DNA of 64,000 bases from Polyporus tsugae. Lineage: Eukaryota > Basidiomycota > Agaricomycetes > Polyporales > Polyporaceae. Made by a program: the position numbers and the translations under genes. Below, one piece after another: positions 10,321 through 21,888 of the stretch. The DNA is taken from the NCBI GenBank assembly GCA_024305745.1, contig JAHRBS010000010.1, positions 2,983,501 through 3,047,500 on the forward strand, written 5' to 3'. How positions within the stretch are numbered: the stretch's first letter is position 1; every line of letters starts with the position of its first letter. Under the pieces are notes generated by a model. That model ran no database searches. It saw nothing but the letters and a program-made list of their open reading frames with translations, and had not been told where the DNA came from.

Positions 10321-12776
10321 TGGGAGTCCACGACGACCAGGGCAGGCCCTCTGCTCGCGAAATCTTCGAGGAGACTCTCTCCGGCGCGCGGCCCCAGCCA
10401 TTCATCCCACGTCTCCGCTCAGACCCGCCCCCGTACCAGCCTATACCCCACAGCCTCCGCGAGTACCGTGTGCAGGAGGGCGGCGAGCAGCGGCGGAAGC
10501 GACTGCGTGCGCTATGGAACCGGCTGCCGAAGAGGGACAGCACAGCGGCGGCGGTCGATGACGAGGCCGTCGCACACGCGTACCCCCCCGTCAGGCGGGA
10601 CGGGGACCTCACTGCGGAGAGCGCGCGGCAGCTGGACGAGATGTACGAGGACGAGCTGCTCGGGCGGTGCGGCGTGCACGGCCGGGGCCTGTTTTCGACG
10701 CGCGTGTCGTGGCCCGAGTTCGAGAAGTACGCTAATGCGAAGGAGGCTGGTGCGTTGCGTCGTTCCCGGTGCTTGTGTCGCCGGTGCTGTTCGTGCGGGG
10801 CGGTCGGCTGAGCTCGTACCGTGCACAGAGCTGTGGCATATCTTCCACGACGAGCTGGATCTGGACGCGAACGGGCGTTTGGAGGCGGGGGAGTTGGAGC
10901 ATGCGTTGCAGAAGGCCGGTACGTCCTATCGTGTCTGGTTGTCCGAGTCTGGGGGAGCTGAGGAGAGGGTTTCCTAGGCATTGCATTGTCCCCTTCAACA
11001 CTGTCCGAGTTCATGACCTTCCTCACTTCTTCCCCGCACTCCCACGCGATAAGCTTCAAGGAGTTTCGGGACTTCTTGTTGCTCATGCCCCGAAAAGCGT
11101 CGCCCGAAGAGATCTTCAGATACTATGAAGTGCGCAAGTTCATGGGCGACGATGGGAGAGGCGCGGCTCGCGTCAACATGGAAGGTATGTTCATCGCGAA
11201 CCAAGTCTGACTTGCTTTAACCGCTATTGACATCCGGAAGGTGACGTTACTCTCAGCGCAGAGGATCTGTTGCTGGGGGGCCAACCCCACACTATATCCT
11301 CGCCAAGAGATATGCAGCTAGTACCTGTTGACCACGGAGCAGCCTATGACGATCTCGACGACGATGATGCGGAATACGACGATGTAGAGGACGACGAAGA
11401 ACCTCACCACAGCGGGCTTGGCGGCTCAACAGCCGTCAAGTTCCTTCTTGCCGGTGGAGTCGCTGGAGCTGGCAAGTGCTCTCCCCCGGCTCTCGATAAG
11501 ATGCTGACTATCTTCTTGCAGTTTCACGGTCATGTACGGCGCCATTTGACAGGCTGAAGATTTTCTTGATTACGCGACCACCAGAGCTAGGAGGAACCAC
11601 ACTCTCTGCACAAGCGCCAGCGCGAGGTTTCAAGGCAATATCTGGGGCAATTGCCAGGATATATGCCGAAGGGGGCGTCCTTGCGTTTTGGACGGGCAAT
11701 GGTCTCTCAGTGGCCAAGATCCTTCCGGAGTCTGCGATCAAATTCCTCACGTATGAATCATCCGTTAGTTTATTTCCTCCCCACCATTCCCTTTTTCCAA
11801 CAATAGTTTTCTGTAGAAACGCATGTTCGCCAGGTATTGGGATAAAGTGGACGATCCTCGAGACATCAGTGGTGTTAGCAGGTTCCTTTCCGGAGGCATG
11901 GGTGGGATCACCAGTCAGCTTTGTGAGTGACGTTGTTGCATGTCTCGCACGCTCGTATTGTTGATCTTGTTTTAGCTATTTACCCCATAGAGACGCTGAA
12001 GGTCTGCCTCAACTTGTTCACCACACCTCCGAATGATCCTGACCCTATTGTCTTAGACACAAATGATGAGTAGTGCGGACGGTAGACGTCGATCCCTCCG
12101 GGAGGCGGTTGGCCGGGTGTGGCAGCTCGGTGGTTTCCGCGCATACTACCGCGGCCTGACGGTAAGCTCATTTTGCCTCGTGTTAGGCTTACAATTGTTG
12201 ACGCCGCGTCACAATTAGATTGGCCTCGTTGGAGTCTTCCCGTACGTGCCTGTTAGCCGGATGTCTGTTCGCCAGTCCCATTTATGTTCACAGCTATTCC
12301 GCGATCGACATGAGCACGTTCGAGGCGCTTAAGCTCGCCTACCTGCGGTCAACAGGCAAGGATGAGCCAGGTATGCTCGCACTGCTGATGTTTGGCAGCG
12401 TGTCTGGGAGTGTCGGAGCGACGAGTGTATACCCCTTAAATCTCGTTAGAACACGTTTACAGGCGTCCGGATCATCCGGACACCCAGAGCGATACACCGG
12501 CATCTTCGATGTCGTACAGAAGACGTATGCAAGAGATGGTTGGCGCGGATTCTACCGTGGCCTATTACCTACATTAGCGAAGGTGCGTTATCGTGGTTGC
12601 CGTGCGTATCAAAGTAACACGCTGACCGCCACCGCGCTGGAATCCAGGTGGTACCTGCAGTGTCGATATCGTATGTTGTGTATGAATCTAGCAAGTCAAA
12701 GTGAGTCCCCTAGAATTCTTGTGCCCGAGTTTGGCGTGTTTCGCTCACGGTGTTCCTTGGTAGGTTGGGCGTGTAG
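10321..12776 (+). CDS. Calcium-binding mitochondrial carrier (SCaMC / ATP-Mg/Pi type)
   Basis: This inner-membrane solute carrier of about 597 residues has a regulatory EF-hand half (DELDLDANGRLEAGELEHAL is a full EF loop) and three carrier repeats from about residue 300. The carrier signatures are CTAPFDRLK, YPIETLK and YPLNLVR. Family knowledge suggests Ca2+-controlled exchange of ATP-Mg for phosphate across the inner mitochondrial membrane. Exons: 10321-10750, 10829-10918, 10978-11184, 11262-11471, 11522-11763, 11817-11922, 11976-12001, 12057-12161, 12219-12241, 12294-12582, 12648-12700, 12764-12776. Intron 4 has a GC donor. Exons of 26, 23 and 13 bases occur. A highly acidic Asp/Glu segment of about 20 residues separates the EF-hand half from the carrier half. 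Confidence 0.93.
11472..11521 (+). other. GC-AG intron in the mitochondrial carrier gene
   Basis: The donor is GCAAGT and the acceptor CTTGCAG; length is 50 bases. Splicing turns Gly-Ala-G|TT into Gly-Ala-Val followed by SRSCTAPFDRLK, the first carrier signature. Both the reading frame and the family motif require this junction. Confidence 0.88.
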
Positions 12777-13073
12777 TTGCTTTCATTTTGCTACCTTACC
12801 GTCTGGACCCTTGTCATCCCATAGAGCAGTTGACTATCATTACTCCGACCATCGCGCATTGTATCCTCACACTTTAGTCCGGAATACACCAATAATATAC
12901 ACGCCCAAGTGCGAGTCTCGACTGCCTCCACGAATGGAGCTGTACATGTACACATGCGTACACTAGTTACATAATCCACCAGTGAAGTTAACCGGATTGT
13001 AGTCTGGCCCAAGCTCCCCCGTCTGATCCTCGATCCAGGGTTCACTGCTTTTACCTCATCTACACTCGTCGCC
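12777..13073. other. Short intergenic region
   Basis: About 300 bases between the carrier stop and the next start. It holds the 3' UTR and a compact promoter; no coding signal was seen. Confidence 0.5.
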
Positions 13074-13623
13074 ATGGACTACGTCCCGCGATACTCCCAG
13101 CCGTTCACGCTGCAGGAGGCGAGGCAGCTTGCGGTACCCATCATCGCGGAAGGTCCGCATTACGTCCTTTATGCGCATCTGCACCTCGCCCCACCAGATA
13201 CACTCACTACCCCAAATCTTAGAGATCTCACGTCTGCAAAACTCTTTGGCGCATCTCCAGAGGACGCAGGACCAGCTGAAAGACGCTCTGTCGACAGCCC
13301 CTGGCGATGCGGATTTGACAGAGGCGTTCGAGGAGAACGAAATCGTTATGTGAGACCCAACTTGAACTTTGGATACGTTTTGAACCCAGCTGACCGAAAT
13401 GTTCTGCAGTGGTTCTCAAAGTGAGAGGATCAGCATGTTGCGGATCGTCCTGGCCGAGAAAGGGGTGCCGATGAGTGGACATTACGACGTTGGTTCACAA
13501 CCGGCTTCAGATGACCCAAGTTCTCAAGCTCCGAGAGATTCCTCGCAACCCACTGCAGCCCTGCACATGGACGAGCGAGCTTCAGCAACAAGAGACGGTG
13601 AAGAGGGAGGTGTTTACTTGTAG
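13074..13623 (+). CDS. Tma17/Adc17-like proteasome assembly protein
   Basis: Small protein of about 139 residues in three exons (13074-13152, 13223-13349, 13410-13623). The centre, EISRLQNSLAHLQRTQDQL followed by FEENEIVIGSQSERISMLR, is a helical hairpin. This fits fungal Tma17, known in yeast as Adc17, a chaperone that helps the proteasome ATPase ring (Rpt6) assemble. The C-terminal 50 residues are polar and probably disordered. The start ATG is the first in frame after the pyrimidine-rich leader. The family call rests on motif memory, so a different coiled-coil protein remains possible. Confidence 0.65.
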
Positions 13624-13706
13624 CCAAATTCTGTAGTATATGTTTATGTTAAATTCAAGGTCAGAAAGACAGGAAATATTATAGCTATAAGATAGCGATG
13701 GTGCAT

Positions 13707-13786
13707 GGGTCGGTGGCGTAGTTGGTTATCGCATCTGTCTAACATTGGTACACAGAAGGTCCTCAGTTCGATCCTGGGCCGACTCA
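13707..13786 (+). tRNA. tRNA-Val(AAC) with a 6-base intron
   Basis: The acceptor stem GGGTCGG pairs with CCGACTC (one G-T pair) with discriminator A at 13786. The D arm is GCG-TAGTTGGTTAT-CGC. The anticodon stem TCTGT pairs with ACAGA. Between its strands lie 13 bases: a standard loop CTAACAC carrying anticodon AAC, plus TTGGTA inserted after position 37, the usual place for nuclear tRNA introns. The T arm is CTCAG-TTCGATC-CTGGG. GGCGTAGTTGG and GGTTCGATCC-like sequences provide the A and B boxes. A TTTT terminator starts at 13789. The CCA end is not encoded, as usual in eukaryotes. Confidence 0.93.
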
Positions 13787-13788
13787 TG

Positions 13789-13792
13789 TTTT
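13789..13792 (+). terminator. Pol III T-run after tRNA-Val
   Basis: TTTT begins two bases after the discriminator base of the tRNA, the expected RNA polymerase III stop signal. Confidence 0.8.
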
Positions 13793-14175
13793 ATTTGTAT
13801 TCACGATCATCGATACCAACTCAAACGTTGTCGGAATTAGGCAACATCGTAGCATATATGATATGTGAGGGCTGGAGTTGCGTCAAAGTGGCATACCGTT
13901 TTGTAATATGTTCGTCGTAGGCAGTTGCATGCGAAGTATGCTTTTGTCACTGAAGACAAAATCGACCAGCTGCACTTTATTACATGAGCCCCGGCTACAT
14001 TGAGATGTCTCCAGAATTACAGGACATGGTAACAAAAAGAAACAATCACAGACTCAAGACGCGAGCGACGGGGAAAGTACCAAGTTGCAGACAAGAGACC
14101 GACAACCGCCAAAGAACTGCAGGATCGAGCGAGATGAAATATCCGAGACTAGAGAGCTCCTTGTGATCGGGAGGC
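13793..14175. other. Intergenic region downstream of tRNA
   Basis: About 380 bases reaching to the stop codon of the next gene, which is on the other strand. No gene is supported; it should include the 3' UTR of the coiled-coil gene. Confidence 0.4.
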
Positions 14176-17100
14176 TTAGCGTCGCTTCCGGGCTTTGCTC
14201 TTGGAACCACTGGGCTGAAGTGACTACAGTGCTGTGTGACGTGAGGGACTGTCCAGCGGTACAGATCACCCACCTTTTTGGGAACGACCGTCGTCACCCC
14301 CGTTTCTCCCATCTCGTTCTTCCTGGCAGCAGACCTCTATCACAAGTTGAGTAACTTATCGCGGAGCTGAGCATTGTACAAACCAGACGCTTGTAAGGCC
14401 TCGGTGCCTTCGGTTCTTCCACAGGCTTCGGCGGAGAATCAGGCTTCTTCCTCTTGCCGAGAGACGAAGGGGGCGTCGGCTTTCGTGCAGCAGAGATCTC
14501 GTCGTCGAAAGCCAGAATCTCGTCAGAACAGTCAGTCGCAAGCCTTCCAAACTTGGGTTTGTTTGAAGAACGCCCGACAACCGGGGGTACGACAGGACTC
14601 TTCCGAATCTCCTTCGTGGCCGGGCTTTTCGCAGGGATGTTCCCCGCTGACGTAAGATGGGCAGATATATCGTTCGGAGGAGTTGCATGGCGATTAGTGC
14701 GATTGGGTTTCGGCGTAGGCCTTGTAGGAATGGGGATGTCGACGTTGGTAGGCTGCTACGGGTGCACCAAAGGCTCAAATGCAACACAGAGAGGCGCAGG
14801 TTCAGAAACGCACCAGCCCATCCCTATCTGGAGCTTGAACGGGAGAACTACTCTGTCCAGAAGACATCCATGCAGCAGGGTCGATCATAGAACGATCAGC
14901 CACCGGCTCTGGAGTCGGCTCCGCCTCCAATAATGTAACGTCAGCGTATCGACGGAGCCCAGATATCTAGGATCCCACGAAGTTTTACCTTCTCGCTCAA
15001 GTGCTTTGCTAGCGTTGTTTCGAGAATGTGTACCTTCGATCGCATCTCCTTGAGCGCGTTATCACGCTGCAAACATTGTGAGCGCCGAGGGCAGCCGTGG
15101 ACACGCCAGACTCACACGGCGCAGTTCGTTACGGTTGGCCACTAGCTCTTGCTCATGGATGGCCTGTGAGGTCTTAATGAGTGTGTTGATGAATGCCTTC
15201 TCTTCTTCGTTCTAGTAACGCTCAGTCTGCATGCACTAAATGAGGGACCAGAGAAACTCACCAGGTCCCCAACGCGATAACGAGCGTCGAGAGTCTTCGC
15301 TCGTACGATACTTTCCATCTCGGCAGCTTCCAAAGTCGAAATACGGGTCCCAAGTCTCCGCAGTTCAGCTTCAGTGTCGGGAGACGGAAGGCGCGCTTGG
15401 TGGAGCTGTTCTCGGAGGCCTCGTATTTCGTCCTCGAGTGACTTATTGAGGTCTTCAGCCACAGCGAATCGAGAACGCGCTTCTTTGAGATCGTCATTCA
15501 GTTGCGCAAGACGTTTATCTTCGATCTCCAGGCGTGCAGAAAACGCCAACTCCTGCTGCTTAAGCCGGTCTGCATGTTCTTCCTGCATGGCAAGCATAGA
15601 TGCTTCCTGGCGTTTGAGTGCTGCATCCAGGACGTCCATAGTAGCTTGAACGCCAAGCTTTTGCTCGCGCGATATCGAGATCTCTAGCTCTAGTTTTGCT
15701 GTAATCTCCGCGAAGGCTTTCTATCTTGCGACCATCAGTACAGTCCGCCCACGGTTCCGCATAATCACTTGCCGCATGTGACGATTCGGCCTCTAGCAGT
15801 CGCTCCTAAAACGTGTAAGCAACTCGCATCGTGTCACAACGTAGTAGTAAGCACCTGTGCATCACCGGCAGATTCTCGAGTGAGCCTAAGGGTAACCGAT
15901 TGGTCTTCAAACCGTTCTTCGAAGGCCTGGATGAGCAAGGTCGTTACTTAGCGAGTGCAGATGCGATGACGAAAAAATATGACAATACCTGACAACGCAT
16001 GTTGGCTTGCTGCAACCTGGAAGGAGGATTGTAACAGGATCCGCTTGCGAGGAGATGGCCACATACTTTTGGGAGCGATCGTCGATCTCCTGACGAGTGC
16101 AGACAAGAGTTGACTCTAAGTTGTCGACTTTGTCCTCTAGAACCTGCTTCTCCTTCAGAAGCCGTTTGTTGTCATCTGAGGCTGCTTGACCGCGGGTGTC
16201 GCTTGCCGCCAAGTGGCTACGCAGATCTTGCACTTCCGCGTTAAGCTCCCTATTCTCTGCTTCCAACGACATTACCCTGTTGCTGGTGATCAATAGCACA
16301 TCCACAAGAATACCTTCGATCCATACCTAGATTTCAGTGCAAGGATCTGCGACTCTTTCTCCGAGTTCAATGCCGTCAAACCAGCGATACGGGCCTCCTC
16401 CTTCGTAATGGTGTCCTTGAGTCGGTCAAGCCTGTGTTGCAACCCGCGGTGTTCACACGTATTTTTGATAAATAATCAGCGGGCCACTTACTCAGGGTGC
16501 AGCTCACGAAGTGCGACGATACAGCTATCCTTCTCCCCGATAATCTCACTAAGTCTCGCATTCCTAGCAGCGCGTGAGAACATGGACAACGACAATGCGA
16601 AAGGACCCACTCGATCTGAACGGCCTGTAGCGAGGTCAATTCTGTGTCTTTCCGACGGATGTGTTCCCGCAGCTCCGCAATCCTGGAGAGTATGCGTTAG
16701 CGTCGAAACCGTGCAGGAATGAAACGGTCTTATACTTTTCTTCGGCAGAGCTGAACTTCGCTTCCATGTCTGCAGCAGCAGCAAGGGCCTCATAGAGGTC
16801 CTCTTGCTGCTTCTTGAGGCATATCGCGAGCGACGAAATCTCCTCCGCTAGTAATATGTTGAGTGAGAGAGTTCATGCACTCAGTCTCGTATCGGAACAC
16901 CTACTTGTGCTCCGTATCGTGTCGTTCGCTTTGCCAAGTGCACCACGATCATGGGCTTGGGCCGTTTCGAGTTCAGCGATTCGACTCTTTGCCTCGACAA
17001 GCTCTCCCCCAGTAGACTGAAGGCGGTCACGCAAAAGGTCGGCAACCTGTTGACCTGAAAACGAACATGTCGTTACTACCACCCTTTCGAGATACCAGAA

Positions 17101-18409
17101 ACATACTCCTGGAGCACTCGAGTTCAAGCGTGTCCACAACATTCTTCACCTTTGCGGACTTCGACCACTGTTCGTTCGGTTCTAGATATGGCTCTATGCC
17201 TGAACATCCCATCGTGAGCGTGTAGACTCGCGAATAGATCAGCAAACTCACTTTTCATGGCTACCGCCACCGAGTTACGCAGGTCTTGGACGTCAACGAG
17301 GGAGGTACGAATATCGCGAGCAACGCCAAAAGACTCCTCAGAACTAGTCTTGAGGTCATCCATAGCAGTACGTAGAGCGTCAAGGCTAGCATATATGCGG
17401 TCAATTCATAGTGTATCAGGACTTTACATGGAAACGATACCTCTTCGAGCTAGCCTGCAAGCTCTGTTTCGCTGCGTCCTTGACCCCCTTGAGTCGCTGA
17501 GAAAGCTCCTCCTTCTCCTTATCAACGGACTCGACCCTGGCTTGCAAGAACGCGATTTCGCGTCGCTACAGATAGGGTTAAGGTAGGTATATGCGCCGGA
17601 ATCGCAGTAGAGTCGCACCAGTTCTTCGACTTCAAACTTGACATTCCGCAGGTCTGTCGCACCTCGCATCATGATAGAGGAAATGTCATCTTCTGGCCGT
17701 CCATGAACAGAGCTTAGTACCGATATGCTTCTAGAGGGTGCACGGGGAGCCTCGTGGTCACGCTGAGTCGTGAAGTAAGGTTCTCCCAGATCCCCCGAGA
17801 TAGCCACAGCGTCTTGTGTCGATGGGTCTTGGTACTCGTCTACAAGGACTATGAGCGTGGTCCGTCAATGATCTCGCAAGCGGGTGTACCTGAGTCTAGT
17901 CGTTGGCGAAGACTCTTCGCAGGTCGCCTTCTCTCAGAGAACACGCGCAGTCGAGGGGCATCCAGCACATCCTTGAGCGGCGCTGATGGGCTTCCAATCA
18001 GAGTAGAGCGAGAATTTGAAGGAAATCCGCAGGGTAGGGCCAGGGTACGAGATAGGTGGGGAGTGATTGACATGGCTGACGCAGGACGCATCACAGAATA
18101 TCGATCGCCGGGTCCGCCCTCAACTTTTGGAGACGCGAATCGCGAGCCGATGATGAGGCGGCTGCGCTGAGAGTCGCCTTGACGAGCACGTTGCAATGAT
18201 TCGTCGGGGTCGTCTTGCATCTCTGACCTCCCTTCACTGCGGTGGCGGGCGCCCGACTGTTGCTGACTGCTTGAGGTGATCTTCGTGCATCGTTCGTCGA
18301 GGTCCAACCCCGGGCTGCTCTCAGACTCGACGGCGAGAGCTGGACGTTCTTGGGAGTTCTTTACAGCGGACGAAGGGAACAGCCTCTGTCGCAAGGAGCT
18401 GCCATTCAT
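14176..18409 (-). CDS. Large coiled-coil protein of unknown function, about 21 exons
   Basis: I do not recognise the family. The predicted protein of about 1,040 residues has a Ser/Arg-rich N-terminal 190 residues. A long discontinuous heptad-rich coiled coil follows (for example IAFLQARVESVDKEKEELS, LKEKQVLEDKVDNLESTL, KRLAQLNDDLKEARSRF). A distinctive helix comes next (NEEEKAFINTLIKTSQAIHE through LVANRNELRRRDNALKEMR). The tail is Pro/Lys-rich and basic, ending SGSKSKARKRR. Exons read precisely: 17890-18409, 17619-17812, 17441-17565, 17252-17385, 17107-17199, 16905-17054, 16736-16847. About 14 further short exons run down to the stop TAA at 14178-14176; one near 15990-16020 is only 28 bases. 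The architecture suggests a structural protein of chromosomes, spindle or cytoskeleton, but no specific role is shown. The basic end may be a nuclear localisation signal. Confidence 0.75.
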
Positions 18410-18702
18410 GTTCAAGGACGGTGCGAAGGAAAAGGTCTCGTCGTGGTCGAGAGGAAGGAGCTGGAAGGAGCAGACGCGCAACGCTTTGCAGATGCGACGC
18501 GCTCACGTGCTTGCTTCGCGTCTAAGTATGCCATTTGGGGTCGTTCTGTGGCTGAGACGTGAAAGCACCTTTCCTCCATCGACCATCTTGAGCCACTACT
18601 CCAATCCGCCACATATATCAGCAATACGGACTAACACACTGCGAACTCGACTCGTCACCATCCCGGGTGCTTCACCTTCAGCTCCAGAGCCCACTCGCCA
18701 GT

Positions 18703-19557
18703 ATGTCAAAGGCCAGCGCAGGTACTAGTCCTCCACCACCCTTTGTCACGGTCGACTCGTTGCCGCCCTGCCCGGCATTCGTGGCAGCATCGTCACAATG
18801 CATCTCCAGAGGGGCGCAAGCCACTAAGGTTCAGATGAAGCATCACGACTATTATTTCGACGACGGTAACATCGTCTTCGAGGTGAGCCGTCTGGTAATT
18901 CAAAATAAATACTCATTAACATGGCGTGCATGCAGGTCGAGGGAGTCCTGTACCGACTGCATCGTTCTATACTCGAACGTCATTCCCCCGTTTTTGGAGA
19001 GTTGTTCATGGTGCCTCAGCCGGACGGTTCCAACGAAGGCCTATCTGACCGGAACCCCGTCGTCCTCGAGGGCATAGATCCAAGGGACTTTACACGGCTG
19101 CTATGCCTTCTCTATCCCCCGTAAGAATCCCATGCCGCTCTCTATGCACCATATCTCACGAGTTACGGATAGGACTTTGGGTGATTGCAAGGTCACCACT
19201 GCCGACGAGTGGATGTCCATCTTTGACCAGGCCGACCGTTGGCAGATGGACTACCTCAGAGAGCACGCGTTGAATCAGCTGAGGATGTCGTACATCAGTC
19301 CGATTCCCAAGATTCTGTTTTGGACCCGCTACCACCTCCCCGAGATGGAGATCATCCCTTCACTCATCGACCTCATCATGCGCCCCGACTCATTGTCCCT
19401 CTCGGAGGCGTACGAGGTTGGACTGGAGATGCTCGTGAAGATCGCCCGCGCGCGGGACATGGCGCGCGATGAAGGGCTTTGTCCTCGCTCGACAGGTTTT
19501 AGTGTCAAGAGAGACGACGCCCTAGCCCGCATTGTGCGCAAGGTCTTCTTTTCTTAG
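18703..19557 (+). CDS. BTB/POZ domain protein
   Basis: Three exons (18703-18882, 18936-19120, 19173-19557) encode 249 residues. After a Pro-rich N-terminus comes a BTB fold: DYYFDDGNIVFEVEGVLYRLHRSILERHSPVF (split by intron 1), then VLEGIDPRDFTRLLCLLYP. A helical region follows (ADEWMSIFDQADRWQMDYLR and on), which fits the many BTB proteins of Agaricomycetes. Such proteins mediate dimerisation and sometimes Cul3 binding. No DNA-binding, MATH or Kelch domain is present, so the role is open. The gene is divergent from the coiled-coil gene with about 290 bases between the starts. Confidence 0.88.
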
Positions 19558-20015
19558 GAGTCGAGCATTCACATCCTGTTGAACACGTTCGGTTCCTTTT
19601 GGACACGACCGTGACGTTATAACTTGACATACATCATGATATCTGCGATCGGTTTATCTCAACATTCCTTTGATTACCCTCGACTACTGCTACACCACTT
19701 TCCTTTACACCGTCGGGCTTGTCCAACTTCTCGGCCTTAATCAGTTCCCATTGTTTTGTATCCTTACATTTTGAGTGTATCATTAGTACAGGAGGATTAA
19801 ATTGAATTTCTTGACCGGTGAACTGTCCCGGTGAGCTATTCGTTGGACAAATGGGTTTGGGTTTCGCTCGAAGCTGCGGCCGGTTAAGTTACGACTCTCT
19901 TTACTTAATTTGGAAGGCGGCTCCTCGGCCTCGTGGCGGCCATGCACATACGATCATCGTTACCGTGCCACCATTCTCATTCTGTTCCTCGTCCTGGCTG
20001 CACTTCAAACCCTCA
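19558..20015. other. Intergenic region
   Basis: Contains the 3' UTR of the BTB gene and the promoter of the casein kinase II beta gene. No further coding signal was seen. Confidence 0.5.
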
Positions 20016-21637
20016 ATGTCTCGTCGAACAGACTACAACACCTTACCCACGGGTGATCAGACCCTCCAGGATGAAGAGGCGATCAGCGCCACAGGCGAAG
20101 GTGACGAGGAGATGGAAGACGCCGCCGAACAAGAGGAGGAGGGATACAGTGCGTGACACGTTCCTCGTCTTTTTGGTTGTATCCTGACCTTTTGGCCCCT
20201 CCTTACGTTCGACGCGTTGACTGGCACTCGGCCCCATCTTGATGTCGTGCTGCGTTGTTTCTTCAGGTTCCTCGACCCCGACATCGACACTAACGTGGAT
20301 CAGTTGGTTCTGCTCCCTTCCTGGGCACGAATATTTCTGCGAAGTGGCCGAGGACTTCATTGAGGATGACTTCAACCTGACTGGTCTTAACGTGATGGTT
20401 CCGTTCTGGAAGGAGGCAATGGAGATGGTATTGGATATGGAGCCAGGTATGTCGGCCATGTCCTCGTCCTCCAACACCCTTCATAATAGTGGGCTCTCAG
20501 ACGAGGACACATCCAAAATTCCCGACGTGTCTATTGTGGAGGCATCAGCAGAACTGCTGTATGGCCTCTGCCATCAGCGGTACATCTTGACCAGAGCCGG
20601 ATTGCAAGGGATGGTGAGTGGCTAAGCGTATGTGGTTTTGCGACCGACTCCCAACGTTTCTGGTCATTTGTACTCAGGTTGACAAGTACGAGGCTGGTGT
20701 GTTTGGCTCCTGTCCTCGCGTCTACTGCAACGGCTGTAACGTCGTGCCCTGCGGACGCTCTGATTTGCCCGGATTGGACACGGTGAAACTTTTCTGCCCG
20801 AACTGCAACGATATCTATTCCCCGCCCAGCAGTCGTTTCCAAGGCGTAGACGGTGCGTGGCAATAAGTGATTTATAACTACCATGTATTCATTTTACCAT
20901 AGGAGCATTCTTCGGAACGACGTTCGCGCATCTCTTCTTCCAGAGCTACCGAGAGCTGGCTCCGGCCCCGTTTTGGAAGCACACATCTCCATCGTCCACT
21001 TCGCCACGCTCGTCTGCCAGCTCATCCTCCAACCAGCCGCCATTCATTAATCCCAACCCATATGGCGGTCAGAAGCGTGCTGCCGGAAAGGTCTACATCC
21101 CCAAAATATATGGCTTTCGTGTCAGTGAGAGGGCGAAAAACGGGCCAAGGATGCAGTGGATGCGGCTGCGACCCGAGAATGCGGAGGAGCTTGATCTGGT
21201 GGATTGGAGAGGGCGCTGGATTGATGACGATGACCATTATGAGGACGACGAGGAGCACGTAGACGAGGATCGACCAATGGAGGACTTCGATCCCGTAAGG
21301 GTCTTCTTATACATCCTTCTTAGACATGCACTGACACATTCCTCAGGATGCGCAAGATGATGACGACGAAGAGGAGGAAGAGGAGGAGGAGGAGGCGGGG
21401 GACTCTGTTATGAAGGGCCGCACTGCGTCGCACACCACTACCGACCCCTCTGTCGGGTCGCCCACACCGACTCATCCTCCATCGTCACCAGCATCCAGCG
21501 GGCCACCGCCAACACCTCGTGACGACTCTACGATGGGTGCGAAGTGCACTGTTGTTTCTCCCCCTTCGAATGGGAAGCTGCGAGCCGTGCGCCAGTGGGT
21601 GCCGAGAGGTTCGGCGAACAGGGCGCAGGTCTGTTGA
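20016..21637 (+). CDS. Casein kinase II regulatory (beta) subunit
   Basis: Regulatory subunit that dimerises and tethers the two CK2 catalytic subunits. Exons: 20016-20148, 20267-20446, 20501-20613, 20678-20852, 20903-21294, 21347-21637. Family motifs in order: WISWFCSLPGHEYFCEVAED, DDFNLTGL, SAELLYGLCHQRYILT, zinc-binding CPRVYCNGCNVVPCG...FCPNCNDIY (four Cys), and GAFFGTTFAHLFFQ, followed by KIYGFRVSERAK. At about 427 residues it is much longer than animal CK2 beta (about 215). An acidic N-terminal segment (EEMEDAAEQEEE), a Ser-rich insert before the KIYGF motif and a long acidic then Ser/Pro-rich tail account for the difference. A small additional intron near 21535 cannot be excluded, so the last 30 residues are uncertain. 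Confidence 0.94.
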
Positions 21638-21888
21638 TGGACTTGGACATTTCTTCCTTACTGTACTCAACTCTGGTTCCTCCGATTTATCTCTTCGTCT
21701 GTGACTTGTCGATAGAATCTTGGTAATGCACGTGACTGTTACGCTACATGCCTTGAGCGTGTGAGAAATAGTCGTCCTCTTTTGGCGTGAAACTGTACAG
21801 CAGCAGCATCAGCCACCCGATGAGCGTCACTTGTCCACGACCGTGCCACCAGCAACTAGCAACCAGCAACCTCAAGACATCGAAGAAA

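Noticed and set aside
10304..11086. 260-codon open frame on the - strand
   Set aside because: Antisense to the EF-hand exons of the carrier gene; Arg/Ser/Pro-rich with no recognisable family.
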